A stretch of DNA of 64,000 nucleotides from Rotaria sp. Silwood1. Taxonomy: Eukaryota; Rotifera; Eurotatoria; Philodinida; Philodinidae. The DNA lies in contig CAJNOP010000102.1 in NCBI GenBank assembly GCA_905250075.1, forward strand, positions 1 through 64,000, given 5' to 3'. Below the pieces are notes generated by a model. It was not told the origin of the DNA. It did no database searches and saw only the letters and a program-made list of their open reading frames with translations. Shown in pieces: positions 31,230 to 43,400 of this stretch. Positions within the stretch are counted from its first letter, which is position 1, and each line of letters begins with the position of its first letter. The translations under genes and the position numbers were made by a program.

Positions 31230-32147
31230 ATGACATCTGAAAATAATTCAACTACGGTACATGTTCAATCATGGTTTATTCCAATTGATATTTTAAACAT
31301 GATATGTTGTATCATTGCTATTATACTTGCTCTAGTCTTTTTATTTGTTACTATTTTTGATAAAACATATCAAACAGTTGGCATGATGCTTGTAACAAAT
31401 TCTTGCATAGCTGAACTGATATTTGGAAGTGATTTGTTAGCTATGAGTCTATTTACATTTTACAGTGATTTTAAAAAAATTTACTTTCATGAATCATTTT
31501 GTCTTTTATTAGGCTATATAAGTTATATGTCAGTTGGAATACAAAATTATTCTTATTTATTACAAGCAATCTATCGATATATTTTGATTGTTTATCCATC
31601 TCGATTATTCTATCAATCATTCAAATTTCAAACTTTTCTTATTAGCATAACATGGATTTGTTGTATTATCTATCCTATTCCATTAGTATTTACTGGTCAA
31701 ATAAAGTATCTTGTTGATGATCAAATATGTCAAATGCCTCTTCAACTTTCATTTCTAACAATATTCAATGCAATTTATATTTATCTATATCCTATGCTAA
31801 GTATAATATTAATCTATTTAAAAATGGTTCAATATGTACACGAGATGCGTAAACACATAACTCCAGTTAATCGATTATTTCATGCCCGACGAGACTTACG
31901 AATGATTCGACGTATAGTTTCACTTGTATTCATTTTAATAGCACTTGGTTTTCCTTATCAAACATTCATAATTATGTCATTTTTCAATATTGCCCCAAAA
32001 TATCATTTTCGTATTGCTTTTATGTTTATTGATGTATCATTGGTATTTGTATTGATTGCTCTTTTAGAAATTACAGAACCACTGAAAACTTCTTTAATGA
32101 AAAGGATCACTGTTCAGTCAACCAATATTACACGAACAGTAACATAA
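31230..32147 (+). CDS. Rhodopsin-like 7TM receptor, copy 2 (intact)
   Basis: A 305-residue receptor (start chosen at 31230 by comparison with copies 1 and 3; an in-frame ATG at 31188 also exists, but an intron-acceptor-like TTTTTTCAATAG lies between them, so the upstream part may be intronic). Seven hydrophobic helices are evident. N-glycosylation sites sit in the N-terminus (ENNST). The TM3 cysteine Cys91 and loop-2 cysteine Cys167 (QICQMP) can form the usual disulfide. YRYILIVYP (from Tyr115) replaces the DRY motif, and Trp in TM4 is conserved. The cytoplasmic loop between TM5 and TM6 is short and basic (HARRDLRMIRR). This is a class-A-like receptor with unknown ligand, plausibly a chemosensory or peptide receptor from a lineage-specific expansion, as shown by two other copies in the window. 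Confidence 0.85.
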   Translation: MTSENNSTTVHVQSWFIPIDILNMICCIIAIILALVFLFVTIFDKTYQTVGMMLVTNSCIAELIFGSDLLAMSLFTFYSDFKKIYFHESFCLLLGYISYMSVGIQNYSYLLQAIYRYILIVYPSRLFYQSFKFQTFLISITWICCIIYPIPLVFTGQIKYLVDDQICQMPLQLSFLTIFNAIYIYLYPMLSIILIYLKMVQYVHEMRKHITPVNRLFHARRDLRMIRRIVSLVFILIALGFPYQTFIIMSFFNIAPKYHFRIAFMFIDVSLVFVLIALLEITEPLKTSLMKRITVQSTNITRTVT

Positions 32148-32710
32148 ATAATTAAAATCAAGCGCAAACTTTTGATAACATATAGAAAAGCATTTTTCAT
32201 ATTGTATTTTTGTTGTTTCAGCTGAAATAAAAAGAAAAAAAGAAAAGTATGAAATTATGTAACAATTTGAACTGAGATTCTTGTTTTGTTTAAAACTTTT
32301 TAATCATATCTAGAGATGAAAGATAAATCATAGATAAAGTTATAAATCGTTTTCTTCTATTTTTTAAATTAATATTATCTTCTATATTCAGAGATAATTA
32401 CTAAAGTGAATATGTCATTAGTCGATGTAGACTGATTTATAACTTCTCAAAAAATATACTCAGTTTTAAAAGAGACAGATGAACATCGCAAATGATAGAT
32501 TTTATTCAGATGTATTTTTTCTTTGGCTTAGGATTCGATTTGATCAATATTATAGGAACACCATCTACACATTATTTCATATGAATGAAATCTTAGTCTC
32601 GATAATTGACAAAACATTAAAAGAATGTGACATAATTATGATCGACCTACAAATGAATCAATAATAGAGGATACAAAGGAAATTATATATTATTCTATGT
32701 TCTTCAGAAG
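32148..32710. repeat. 3' flank of receptor copy 2, duplicate of 23391-23900
   Basis: This aligns by eye with the region following receptor copy 1, including the terminal block around AGAGGATACAAAGGAAAT and TTCTTCAGAAG. Divergence is visibly higher than in the coding part. Confidence 0.6.
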
Positions 32711-35700
32711 TATCCGACAAAGTTTCCCCTCTTAAACTAGATAGTGTGAAAATCATCGTCGTTGTATACACCTATCATTTTTGTTCTTTTTATTAGCTAT
32801 TCTTAAAATTTATTAGCAGAGCAAAATCAAGGTATTCTAAAGAACTAATTATCTCATAAATACATGTTTAGCTTTAAAAAAATTCTTTTTTTGCTTGAGA
32901 TTATCAAAATAAAATTAATTATAGATACCAACACTCTAGAGCAAGAATTAAGTTCAAGATATCTGTTTACTATGGTGATTACAGGTGTATACTTGAGACA
33001 GTTCTTTGCTATCCGTATGTGATACTGTAAAAATTTCTGGAAAAAGTAAGAAAATGATATTCATGAACAAGAATATTTTGCAAACATCGACGTTTACACA
33101 ACCGAAACCTTTCAAGTTTTCAGCAAAGAAGTTACTATGTAAAACAGATGAAGAAAGGCTTTCGCAAGAAAAAACAAAAATATAATTTTTTCTAACAGCT
33201 TTAAATATGAATCGAAACAATCCACGGGGAAAAATGTGGGGTAAACGTAGGTTTTGGAAACACATATTGAAACTCCTGATCGGGGGTTATCTCTTCCTTT
33301 TTCATTATGTACCGTGATACCATTTATAAAAACAAAAATTGTTTTACCCTCGTCCTTTCTTAGCTCTTCTCTATTTTGGAAACTATAGTTCTCTTTCATA
33401 TCGGCTACGAGGAAAAAGCTTGCTCATAGCCGGTTCTCTTTACATATAGATATTGTACTCAAATAAAAGCCATTCTATTAAAATTTTAAGAGTTTGTCAA
33501 TTAGAGACATGAAAAGCGAATAGAAATAGATGAATATTTTCACAATGCATAAATACGATTGTTGAAGAAACAAAAGATTATTGATGTTAAAGTGTATTAT
33601 CCATCGAATGAATCAGTAAGTATTATGATGCCAATAAACAAACATGTACTACTCGTCTTGTTTCAAAAAAAAAAAAACTATCTTCGAGTGAATTTAAATA
33701 ATGATAATGTATTGTAACGCGATAACTACGTATCACTAGAAATATTCTCGAAAATTTAACAAGTACTGTATTCCTAATTGTTGCACGAAAAAAATTTTAA
33801 CCGAGCTCTTACTTCGATATAACATAATCAACTTGCTTAAAAGGTTTATATTTTATGAAGATAAACTTGTTCTATTCATTTACATTTATCCTATTTGACA
33901 TACATAAACTACATTGTTTTTTGAGTGTGATATCATGATATGTTTTGTCTATATGTTAGCAGATTTTTATTTTAAAAAAGAGATGTTTCTACTTCAAACT
34001 CAAATTCAAATATTCATTGAACTTGTTGGTGAAATAACTCATATTTTCAGAAAAAAACACACATTATCAACAGTGCACGCTAACGCACGTATGGAAAACT
34101 CGTTGTTTTTGGTGAAAAACGCATTTAAATACATGACAAATAAACATCTCAAATGTATTCAAGCGATGCTATAAATAGTATTCATTGGAGAGGAAAAAGC
34201 CGTCTGCTCTCATGAACATGTTCAAAAGATGTTCTTAGATGAAGGGTCACGATCTTCGATGTTTCTTGTTTATTTGGAGGCTTTAATGATGTTATATAAT
34301 AGTGATTCAATTATGTGGTTCAATTAAAAAAAAATTGAATAGATAAATGAAATAAATATTATTTTTCATTGTTGTATTAATTGATATATCACTAAAAAGA
34401 ATTATCCTATACAAAAAAAAACCTAGAATATATTCTTTTCGTTATATTCTTTCGTTTAATAAATCAATTGTATATTTCAGTTTATTATTAATATAGATAT
34501 TTTTGATTGAAACGAAACAGGTAGAACATACAACATGATAAGTTTCGAATATATTTTTAATGCAGTTCGTATTTGAATTTGAATCATTGATCTGTTTTGC
34601 AAAAGTTTTCCTCATATTTCTCTCTTTTACAATTTACTTTCTAATCTTTGCCATTAATCACTCATTTCTATATTCATTTCAATGTATACTTAATAAATTT
34701 TGTCGAATAATTATTTTATTTAATTTGATGATGAATATAGTAAAGATAAATTTTTCGAAAAATCTATTTAATCATGATATAATCATTATCCGTATCAAGT
34801 TTTCGAAATAGTTTTCAATTAATATTTGTGTGAGTCTCTCACAAATATACTCATCCTCTTGTCTTTGTTATTCACTCTGGTTTTTATTTCTCTTTCCTAT
34901 TTAGACTCGTCTACAAGTCAATATTCATGTCTCTATTCTTTCCAGATATTTTGTCTTTCTTCGTGACACATCAGATGGAATTCTTTTCATGTTGAAGTCC
35001 ATTCAAGATTCTTCCTATGGATAACAGAGGGATAGAAACATACTTGTCCACGTTGATATGATAGATAGTTAGCCTTGTTTTTTTTCTGTCTATTTAAATA
35101 ACTTGTTCGCTTATTTCTATAATGAATTCTTGATCGTTAACATGCCTTACGAAGTAAGATTTTTGTTGTTTCTAAAGTTTTCTATGGTCTACTCGATCAA
35201 TATTTCATTAAAACAGTTATGAACTTCTTGTTTTTTTCTTATTAGTTTTGTCGATACTTTAATAGTTTTTGTTGTATTATTATTTTATTCATTGTGTGGA
35301 TGCTTGTAATTCCTGAGAAAGCTTTAACCATGAGAATAAAGTATAATAGTCTTGTTAAATTATCAAAGAAATAATCCAGAATTTATTTCCAAGAGTTGCA
35401 AGATTCTGTCTACTAGGTTCGTGTTTAATTCACAAGATCGTTTAGTTCGCATAACAATCTTACATTGATCATATATAGAAAAATTCTTGACAGACTCTTC
35501 AACAAAAAATAACGAATCTAGAAAGAGTATTAAGTTATAAAAAATGTTTCTTATAGAATTTGGCATGTACTTTGTGTTTCAAGAGTTTTTTTTTTACTAC
35601 GCTATACTCACCATAGTCCTTTAATAAGAATATTTTGTTATAATGCACTAAGAAGCTCATTAGTGCATAATGAAGGAAAATATTCAAATAATTAAAAAAA

Positions 35701-35713
35701 AAAGTTTTTTAAA
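32711..35713. other. Non-coding interval
   Basis: No gene was recognised in about 3 kb. Frames on both strands are short and low in complexity. Confidence 0.5.
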
Positions 35714-35717
35714 TTAA

Positions 35718-36402
35718 CCCTTTGAGAACGAATGGCTCATTTTTGGACCACCTATTTTGCAGTAAAGAAAAAAGTGTTTATTTCACATTAAACTATTAAA
35801 TACGTAAGGTCATTAAGGTTATAAACAACTATATTAGTCATGCCATACTTTTCTTTTCTTTCTTTCCTTCTCTCATATAAATTCTTTTCAAATATCTCTT
35901 GTTCTTGCTGCTGAGGTACAGTGACATCATAATTTCTCTCTTCTCCTCTGATCTTTTGTTTTTCGAGAATGTAAATGTATCTGTTTTCAACTCATTTATT
36001 TGCTATAATCAGTTAGCTCAGGATAAATTAACATATTTAAACTACATGGTTTCAGTGGTGAAACCTCTCTGCTCCGGTAGTGAACGAATAAGTTGTGGAA
36101 GACCTCCTTCTGAAAAGAAATCTAAACAAGCATCACCAAAAACTGTCCTTAATATTGACAATGAAATGCATTTGTCTGTGAGAGGAAAAAGAAGAAGATG
36201 TGCTTATTGTAGTACCAAGGAAGAAAATTTTCGATCCAACATTGAGTGTTTTACTTGCAAATTGCCATTTTGTTTAAAAGATGAAAAAAATTGTTATTTT
36301 TTTGATTATCATAAGATTTTTATGTAGCCACCTTGAGTTAAAATAAAACAAAATGATTGAAAAATGCTTTTTTCTATTGAAAAAAAATTCGTCCTCAAAG
36401 GG
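35718..36402 (+). mobile_element. Internally deleted piggyBac element, 685 bp, with TTAA sites
   Basis: The left end TTAA|CCCTTTGAGAACGAAT (TTAA at 35714-35717) and right end ATTCGTCCTCAAAGGG|TTAA (TTAA at 36403-36406) form 16-bp terminal inverted repeats with one mismatch. They are bounded by the TTAA target duplication that defines piggyBac transposons; the CCC start is also typical. Inside is only the C-terminal part of a transposase (listed separately), so the element is a deletion derivative that depends on an autonomous relative. Confidence 0.9.
35899..36327 (+). pseudogene. C-terminal remnant of piggyBac transposase
   Basis: An open frame of 142 residues within the 685-bp piggyBac element. 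The segment around NSFICYNQ (about 31-38) resembles the end of the DDE_Tnp_1_7 catalytic domain. It is followed by a basic linker and the family's cysteine-rich zinc-binding tail: Cys101-x2-Cys104, Cys117-x2-Cys120, Cys125, Cys132 and His138. The N-terminal three quarters, including the catalytic aspartates, is absent, so it cannot transpose DNA. The retained frame may be a passive remnant. A DNA- or chromatin-binding role for the tail cannot be excluded. Confidence 0.8.
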
Positions 36403-36585
36403 TTAAATGTGACTCTTTGTTAATGATAATAGAAGATATTATAAAAGAAAAACAAGAGAACATTTCCATTAGTGTTCTAAAAATAGTTATTTTTCATTAA
36501 AAATGTTGTACATGACTTGTTCATCATATAAAATGTTGAGATTTATTCATTTGATGTGTTTCTTTTCTTATTGATTATTTCAAAG

Positions 36586-37533
36586 ATGAATTCAACTTTG
36601 TTTTTTCTATCATCAACTATTAATATAAACTCGTCTAAATCAAATTTTGAATCATGATTTATTTCAATTGATATTCTAAATATTGTGTCTAATAGTTTAG
36701 TCATAGAGCTTTCTTGTATATTTCTATTTCTTATTATTCTTAATAAAACTTGTCATACAATACCAATGATGTTAACTGGTAATTCATATGTAAGTGCATT
36801 TATATTTGGATGTAGTATCCTTAGTATATATTTAAGAACATTTCAAAATGATCTTAAATAGATTCAATTTCAAGATTTATTTTGTGTTTTTCGAGGTTAT
36901 ATGAGTTATGCAACATGTGCTCTATGTAATAAGTCATTTTTATTACAAGTAATTTATCGATATTTTACAGTGGTTTATCGAAATCGTTTATACTTTCGAT
37001 CATTTCGATTTTATTTTTTATTAATTTGTTTAACATGGATATTTGCTTTATTATATTCTATTCCATTTGTATTCACTGGTGAAATTCTTTATAATGTTGA
37101 CAATCAAATATGTCAAATATATATGTTCGATTTTCCGTTTCAATGATTATTGTAACATTACGTATCTATAGAATTCTAATTGCATTGATTATGTTTAATT
37201 ATTTTAAATTAGTTCGATATGTTCATGGAATGGATAATCATGTTACACATGTTAACATTTTATTTCGTGCAAAAAGAGAATTACAAATGGTTAAACGTAT
37301 AGTTATACTTATAACTATGTCAGTCATACTTGGTTTTCCCTATGCATCATTTACTTTAATGTCATTTTTTACAAGTCCACCAAAAAATCATTTTCGAATA
37401 GTTTATCTAATTATTTGTTAATGCATCAACAGTATTTGTAATGATAACTTTATTTCAGTTTCCTGAATCACTTAAAGTCGCAATGATGAAACGAATACAT
37501 CGACGAACAAATATAGCAAGAACAATTATATGA
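36586..37533 (+). pseudogene. 7TM receptor copy 3, heavily decayed
   Basis: A diverged relative of the receptors at 22472 and 31230. The N-terminal Trp codon of the family (SWFIPIDIL) has become TGA at 36655-36657. A second nonsense codon (TAG, 36859-36861) lies in the loop before TM3. A frameshift near 37120-37130 moves TM5-TM6 into another frame, and a further shift near 37420 is needed to read TM7 and the tail (ending at the TGA at 37531). TM3 with the YRYFTVVY motif, TM4 and the QICQ loop remain recognisable. It is older than copy 1 by the number of lesions. Confidence 0.85.
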
Positions 37534-40445
37534 AAGAAATAAGACATATAGATACATAAAAAAGCTCGTTTGATATTGTCTTGCGTCTGTTTTTAAACAT
37601 GAAAATGTTGCATGGTGTTAGAATTATGTGAAAAAATTTCAAAATTTGAAGTTTCACTTGTTGCATTTCTTTCAGACTATAGTGATACGAAGTTTTTTAA
37701 ATGAATTCTCATAGGAATATTTTAAAAGCATGATTTTAAATGACCAGAAAATCGGTTTGACTTACAATGAAAGTCGTTTTTTTTTGGATCGACACCACCT
37801 GTCACAAATTACGAATATAACATCACTGGAAACAATCACAACGACAACGGTGTGCAGCAGTGAATTAAGAATGAATAGAAATCATAAGGATCTCTTGAAT
37901 TACCACAATAAAAAATATTGTTCATAGTGTCTACATTGTTAAAACTGTGCAAGTGGGACTAAAAAAAAAAGTGAACTAATAAATGTACGCTCTTCAATTA
38001 AAATGCATTGGGTTTTTTTTGAGAAATGGTAATGCTTGTTTTTTAAATATTATTCAAATAAATTTATGAACAACTAATTTAATTTTTTGTAAGAAGATAA
38101 AGAAAACTTTTGTTGTCTTTCATGACAATGCTACCGATTCCAATATTTTTGTAACTTAGAATCGGAATCGTTCATCTCTCGATCGTGTAGTGTGAACATG
38201 AAAAAATTTTACATCTTCAGATTGTATATTAATCTATTGGCTTTATTTATTCTAACAGAGTAATGTCAGCACTGAAACTGCAATCCAGTCAGAGCGTTCT
38301 CCACTTGTTGTAATCGAAGAAAATTTTAATACTGTTCCAGCCATTAATGGAAGATGATTATAGCTAAAGATACAAATAAATTGACTTAGTTTTAGAACGA
38401 AAAATGAACGTATTTGTTTGTTATTGCTGTATAGTTAGCGTGTGAGGACAAATGTATTTATAAACCACAAGAAAAGTTTATTTTATCGCCTTTGTTTATC
38501 ATCTAATTAGTAAGTTAGATGTTCTCTCTTCAACCAAAGTTTTTCCTCCTGATAAATCAATTGAAAATTATGTTTGAAAACTAAACAAATTCAAAACATA
38601 CTGAAAATATGAACTAGTCTTCCATAAAACATTCTTAAATATTTGTAAATGTCAACAAGTATCCTACTATTTTTTTGATAATATTAATGAATACGTATAG
38701 ATCGACAAAGGAAATTGTGAATTTCCAGACGATGATCTTACTCAAGGTGAGTGTGCATCAATCCATCTATATACAATGAAATTCTGTACTAGTCCTTCTC
38801 TCTATACCATATTTAATAAGACTTGACAAGTTGAAGAATGCCTAGATATCAAAACATCGTTTCTATTCTTTAAATTATTTTTCACGGCTATGCATAAGCT
38901 TCCATCCAGTAAATTAACTGTATGGATTGGCGTGCGAAGCGTCGATTTAAGCTCTACATAGAAAACTACAAAAACAGATAGTTTTTGTTTTATTAAAAAC
39001 TCTACAATGTTTCTTACGAACAACATTTAACTAATTGCATAAAACGATGAAACCTCCTACATGGTCAGTGTTTGGTATGGTGTAAGCTTGCGATGCATTA
39101 TAAAACATGTCTTAACAAGATGATTTGTTTAGATTTTTATAGATATCTTTATTGTTGTCCATTTTTTTAGAGAGTTTGAAATCAAAAGGTATTGCATACA
39201 AATTTTTTTCAACTAAAATAAAATCATTGCACTTCGGACTAGTCATTATTGCAATTGTCTATAGGCTTTTTGAGTAAAAATTTTTTTACAATGATCTATA
39301 ATACTGACCACCATATATATTTCAAATTAAAAAAAGCTTCTGATAATTGTTATCGAATTTTCTATTATGTGTTCTCATAAGAACTCTGCAGATAGATACA
39401 CTATCATATGATCATCTACAGTTTTCCATTTGAGACCATCTTAATATTCTGTTTATCAAATTAAATTTGAATCTTGAAATAGACACTCACACAAAAGTTC
39501 TACATAAATTTTTCAAGAATCTTAAAATGACGTAAAACACTAGGAGGTAAAATATATGAATCATTAGGGACATAAACACATTCGTTAAGAATTACACATG
39601 ATGATATAGTATCTATCAAGAAATATCAGACATAATCTATGATATTCAATGTCGTTTTGTTCAAGATATGAAATTTCATTTGCAACAATTTTTCTTAAAA
39701 AACTTGTCTCATTGACATATTGTTCAATACAATTATCATAGTCAACATTTAATTTGTAATCGTTTCTGAAGAGAATTTAGTGAGATCAACGAATAGCAAA
39801 AAAAAATATATTAATAAAATCATTCAGAAAACAAATTCAATGAATCTCAAGTAGTTTACTATGTTATTCAAAATACACTTATCAATGCATCAAATGTAGC
39901 AATTCATTCATCAAGAAAGTATTCTCCAGTTTCTCGAACGTATACTTAGTTTTTACAGAACTTCGCTAGAATATTTTCGTCATTTGACCCTCAAAATAAT
40001 ATTGTTTTACACAGGAGTCTGCTGTTTCAAGCTAAGCTTCTAATAGAAAATTGAAAATTATTTGAAACAATATATGAGAATTCAGACATTTGTCGTTCGT
40101 TGCAAAACTGAGAAAATGAAGTTGATTTTTTTTGGGAATTCTGGATTCCTATTTTCTGCGCTCTTGGTTACAGCGTAGAAAAAAACCTACTTTTTACATA
40201 ACCGATGAGAGTGCGCTCGCAGAACAGAATGCAAAGTAATTTTTGACATAGCCTCCAGGACGAACACAAGGGTCTGGGTGTAACCATGATAAGAGAGATA
40301 CTCTATAAAGTTTGAAAGATTTTTTTTTAATATTTGAGATCGTTAATCAAGAAAAAAATAATGCAGTGCAGAATGATTGATTATAATAAGGTGCAGACAA
40401 CATTGAAGATAAAAAAAATATTTGAAAGAAAAAAAGTGTATTTTT
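37534..40445. other. Non-coding interval
   Basis: No gene was recognised in about 2.9 kb; AT-rich with short frames only. Confidence 0.5.
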
Positions 40446-43400
40446 TTATATCGGTGGTTCCCAGCGAGAATCACCTGTATTCGTATTAAAATAATAAAAT
40501 CGTTCTTCTCTTTTACTCCATTGTTTTATCCATCCAATAGGTAGTATTATGCCCGAATCAGGTTCAACAATTGTTGCTGGTTTAAGTCGATGTTGAACCG
40601 TGACACATTCATGTGCTTCTTTCCAATGTTCTTCTTTTATCATAGGATCAATCTATGAACAATCATATAAATAAAAAGTTCGAAAGATTAATGTTTAACA
40701 AACCTGTTCATCATTGCTATGATCAATATACCATAAACGTTTATTTAATGCTTGTATTTCTCTTTGTAATAAACGTTGACTTGTATCAGCTATATATTGT
40801 TGAAATTGTGATTCAATTAAACATTTCAAAGGTACTATTTCTAAAATATTTTCTATTTTTTCATATTGTAATAAATTATCCAGATGTTGAATAATTGATT
40901 GACGAATAGGATATTTTAATTGACGACAAACTAAAAATCGTTCAGAATTTGCTGGATCAAGAGTAAATGGACGAAGAATAGTAATTGATGTAAATGAATG
41001 ATAGAGTAAATAAATAAAACCAGTTGTAAAACGTGTTAATGTATCTAAAATTTTACATATAAAATGACCACCTTCATCCAACATGGTTAATGCACGTTGA
41101 CATGAAATAATTAATTGACGTTTATTATATTGTTCAATATAACGCATATTGATTTCAATATTCATCGGTAAAATCGATAAATCAGAAAAAAATAAATGAA
41201 CTTTAGGATGATGTACATCAATTTGAGATTTATAAATAACAGATGAATAAATTGGAAATGAATTATGTAAATCAGATAGTATGAGACCAGCTACATTATG
41301 TTCTTGTTGCCGAACAAGATATTCAGCAAAACCAATCAAAGATTTATTATCAATAATGAATGACAGAGGAGATAAACTATTTCGAGTCATTGATGTCTAT
41401 TAATAGAAATAGAAAGAAAAAAAAAATAGTTGACAAATTATTTCTTTCATTAAATATACATTTAATTATTCAAAAACAAATCCTAAGTTTATTTTTTTTT
41501 ATTAATAATATAAAATCTTAAATCAACTATAAAATTGACTAGAAAGTGTTTGATCTTACCAATTTAAATATTTTATCAAGTGATGCCAATTGAAATGCAG
41601 TTTGAAAATTAACATAAATTCCATGTATATTTCCATATTGTTCTTCTTTGTTTAATAGTTCAAGTTGATCACTAATAAAAATTTTTGTTTTTTTCATATG
41701 ATAATTTTCAGTCTTGGAAATATATTCTTCACGTTTCTTATAAAGTGATTCTAGATCGTCAAATTTAACAAAAAGTGATGATAAAATTGACGATAAATTA
41801 GAACCGATTGTTATTGTTTGAAGGTTTAATATTGGAGACAATAAACTAGTTGATATAGATTGATCAAAGCTTGAAAATAATGGTTCATCTATAACTGTAG
41901 GTATGCCTGAAAATGACGATGAGTTAATCAATAATTGATAATGATGACCTAAACCAAGACGAGTATCATGCTTAATTGTCTCTATTGGTATGGCTCGTCC
42001 TTGACCGTGAATCCCTAAACCTTGTCCTTCTACATAACCGATTTTTTTCATCATTTTCATAGCTTTTGATTCTTGTTGTTGACTTATGGATGAATCTATA
42101 TCCAATTCAGTATTGATTTCATTTGTTGTCGATTTCTGTAAAGTATTTCGTCCAAAAATGACTGTCTTTCCATGTTCTAAATTCATCTTTTTTATTACTT
42201 GTTCTTCTCCTTCATCATTATTATTAATGCCAGATAAAAATTCTTCTCGATTACGTTTTCTATTTTGTCGATCATCAAGTGTTCCACCTGTTCGCTGACG
42301 TAATCCACCTTTAACAATTGCAGCACTATTACCTAATACTTTAGCTGATCCATCAAGTTCAACATTAGTTACAATACGTACGAATTGTTGATAATTATAA
42401 TCAATAAAACATTGCCGTCGAAATTCTTTAACAACATCTTGATTTAATTCAAAAATAGCTTGTTGAATATTTCGATTCCAAACTTTTTCTAATTCAAGAT
42501 TACGTTCAAGTGCTTGAATTTGTTTCATAGTAAAATAATCCGCAATTTTAATCAAATCATCAAGAAATGATTGAGGAATTGATGTACGTGATAACAGAGC
42601 TTTACCATGAGGAAATTCAGTTGAAACAAATGAAAGTAATGAATTAAGTACTTCTGAATCAATACCACGAAATCCTATTGCAATAACATATGTTTCACCA
42701 TTTGGTGCACGTGATGATGCTGGTTTAAAAATACTTAGTTCTTTAAAATGAAGAGCCAATATGTAAAGAAGACATATTGTTTCGCATTCAAATAAATTAA
42801 ACATTTTTAATACCAATGAACCATTTTTTGCTAAAGCTCCTAGAGCACATATTGCTTCAGCATAATGAAGTTCAGATACAATTGATTCTTGTTCATTTGG
42901 ATCAGCAGATGTATCAACAGAACCATCACCTGTTATAAGATGAACACCAATTGATTTTAGATCAGTCTAAGCAAAACAAAACTTAATAAGCAAGTCAAAT
43001 ATGATAGACAATCGAACATATAATTATTATCATTCAAAAACTAAACGCCATCTATTTATCATTGATAACTTTTGTAAGTGTTTTCGCCTTTGAAAATTAT
43101 TGAGAGATAAGATTAGAAATATGCATTAGTAAATTAAAAATAACAGTCTTCATTTATGTTGTTCATCGATAGAAATTAAAAAGCAGAATTTATGTACTGA
43201 AGGATCTATTGTTTAAAGAAATGATCAACTTTTAAATATCTTTCCTGTCGATAGGTTTTTTTCTTTTTATATAAGTACTTCAAATCATCACATGATTTAT
43301 ACCGATTACTAATGTCTGCACCATAATCATCCTAATTACTGTTGTTTATGCAAATTCTTCTTGAAAACACATGAAAATGGTATACGGACACAATGAAATT

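Noticed and set aside
40446..40643. WW-domain frame as a separate small gene
   Set aside because: A phase-matched AG acceptor (exon start 40652) and upstream donor (after 40704) make it the last exon of the cap methyltransferase gene; CMTR1 also ends with a WW domain.
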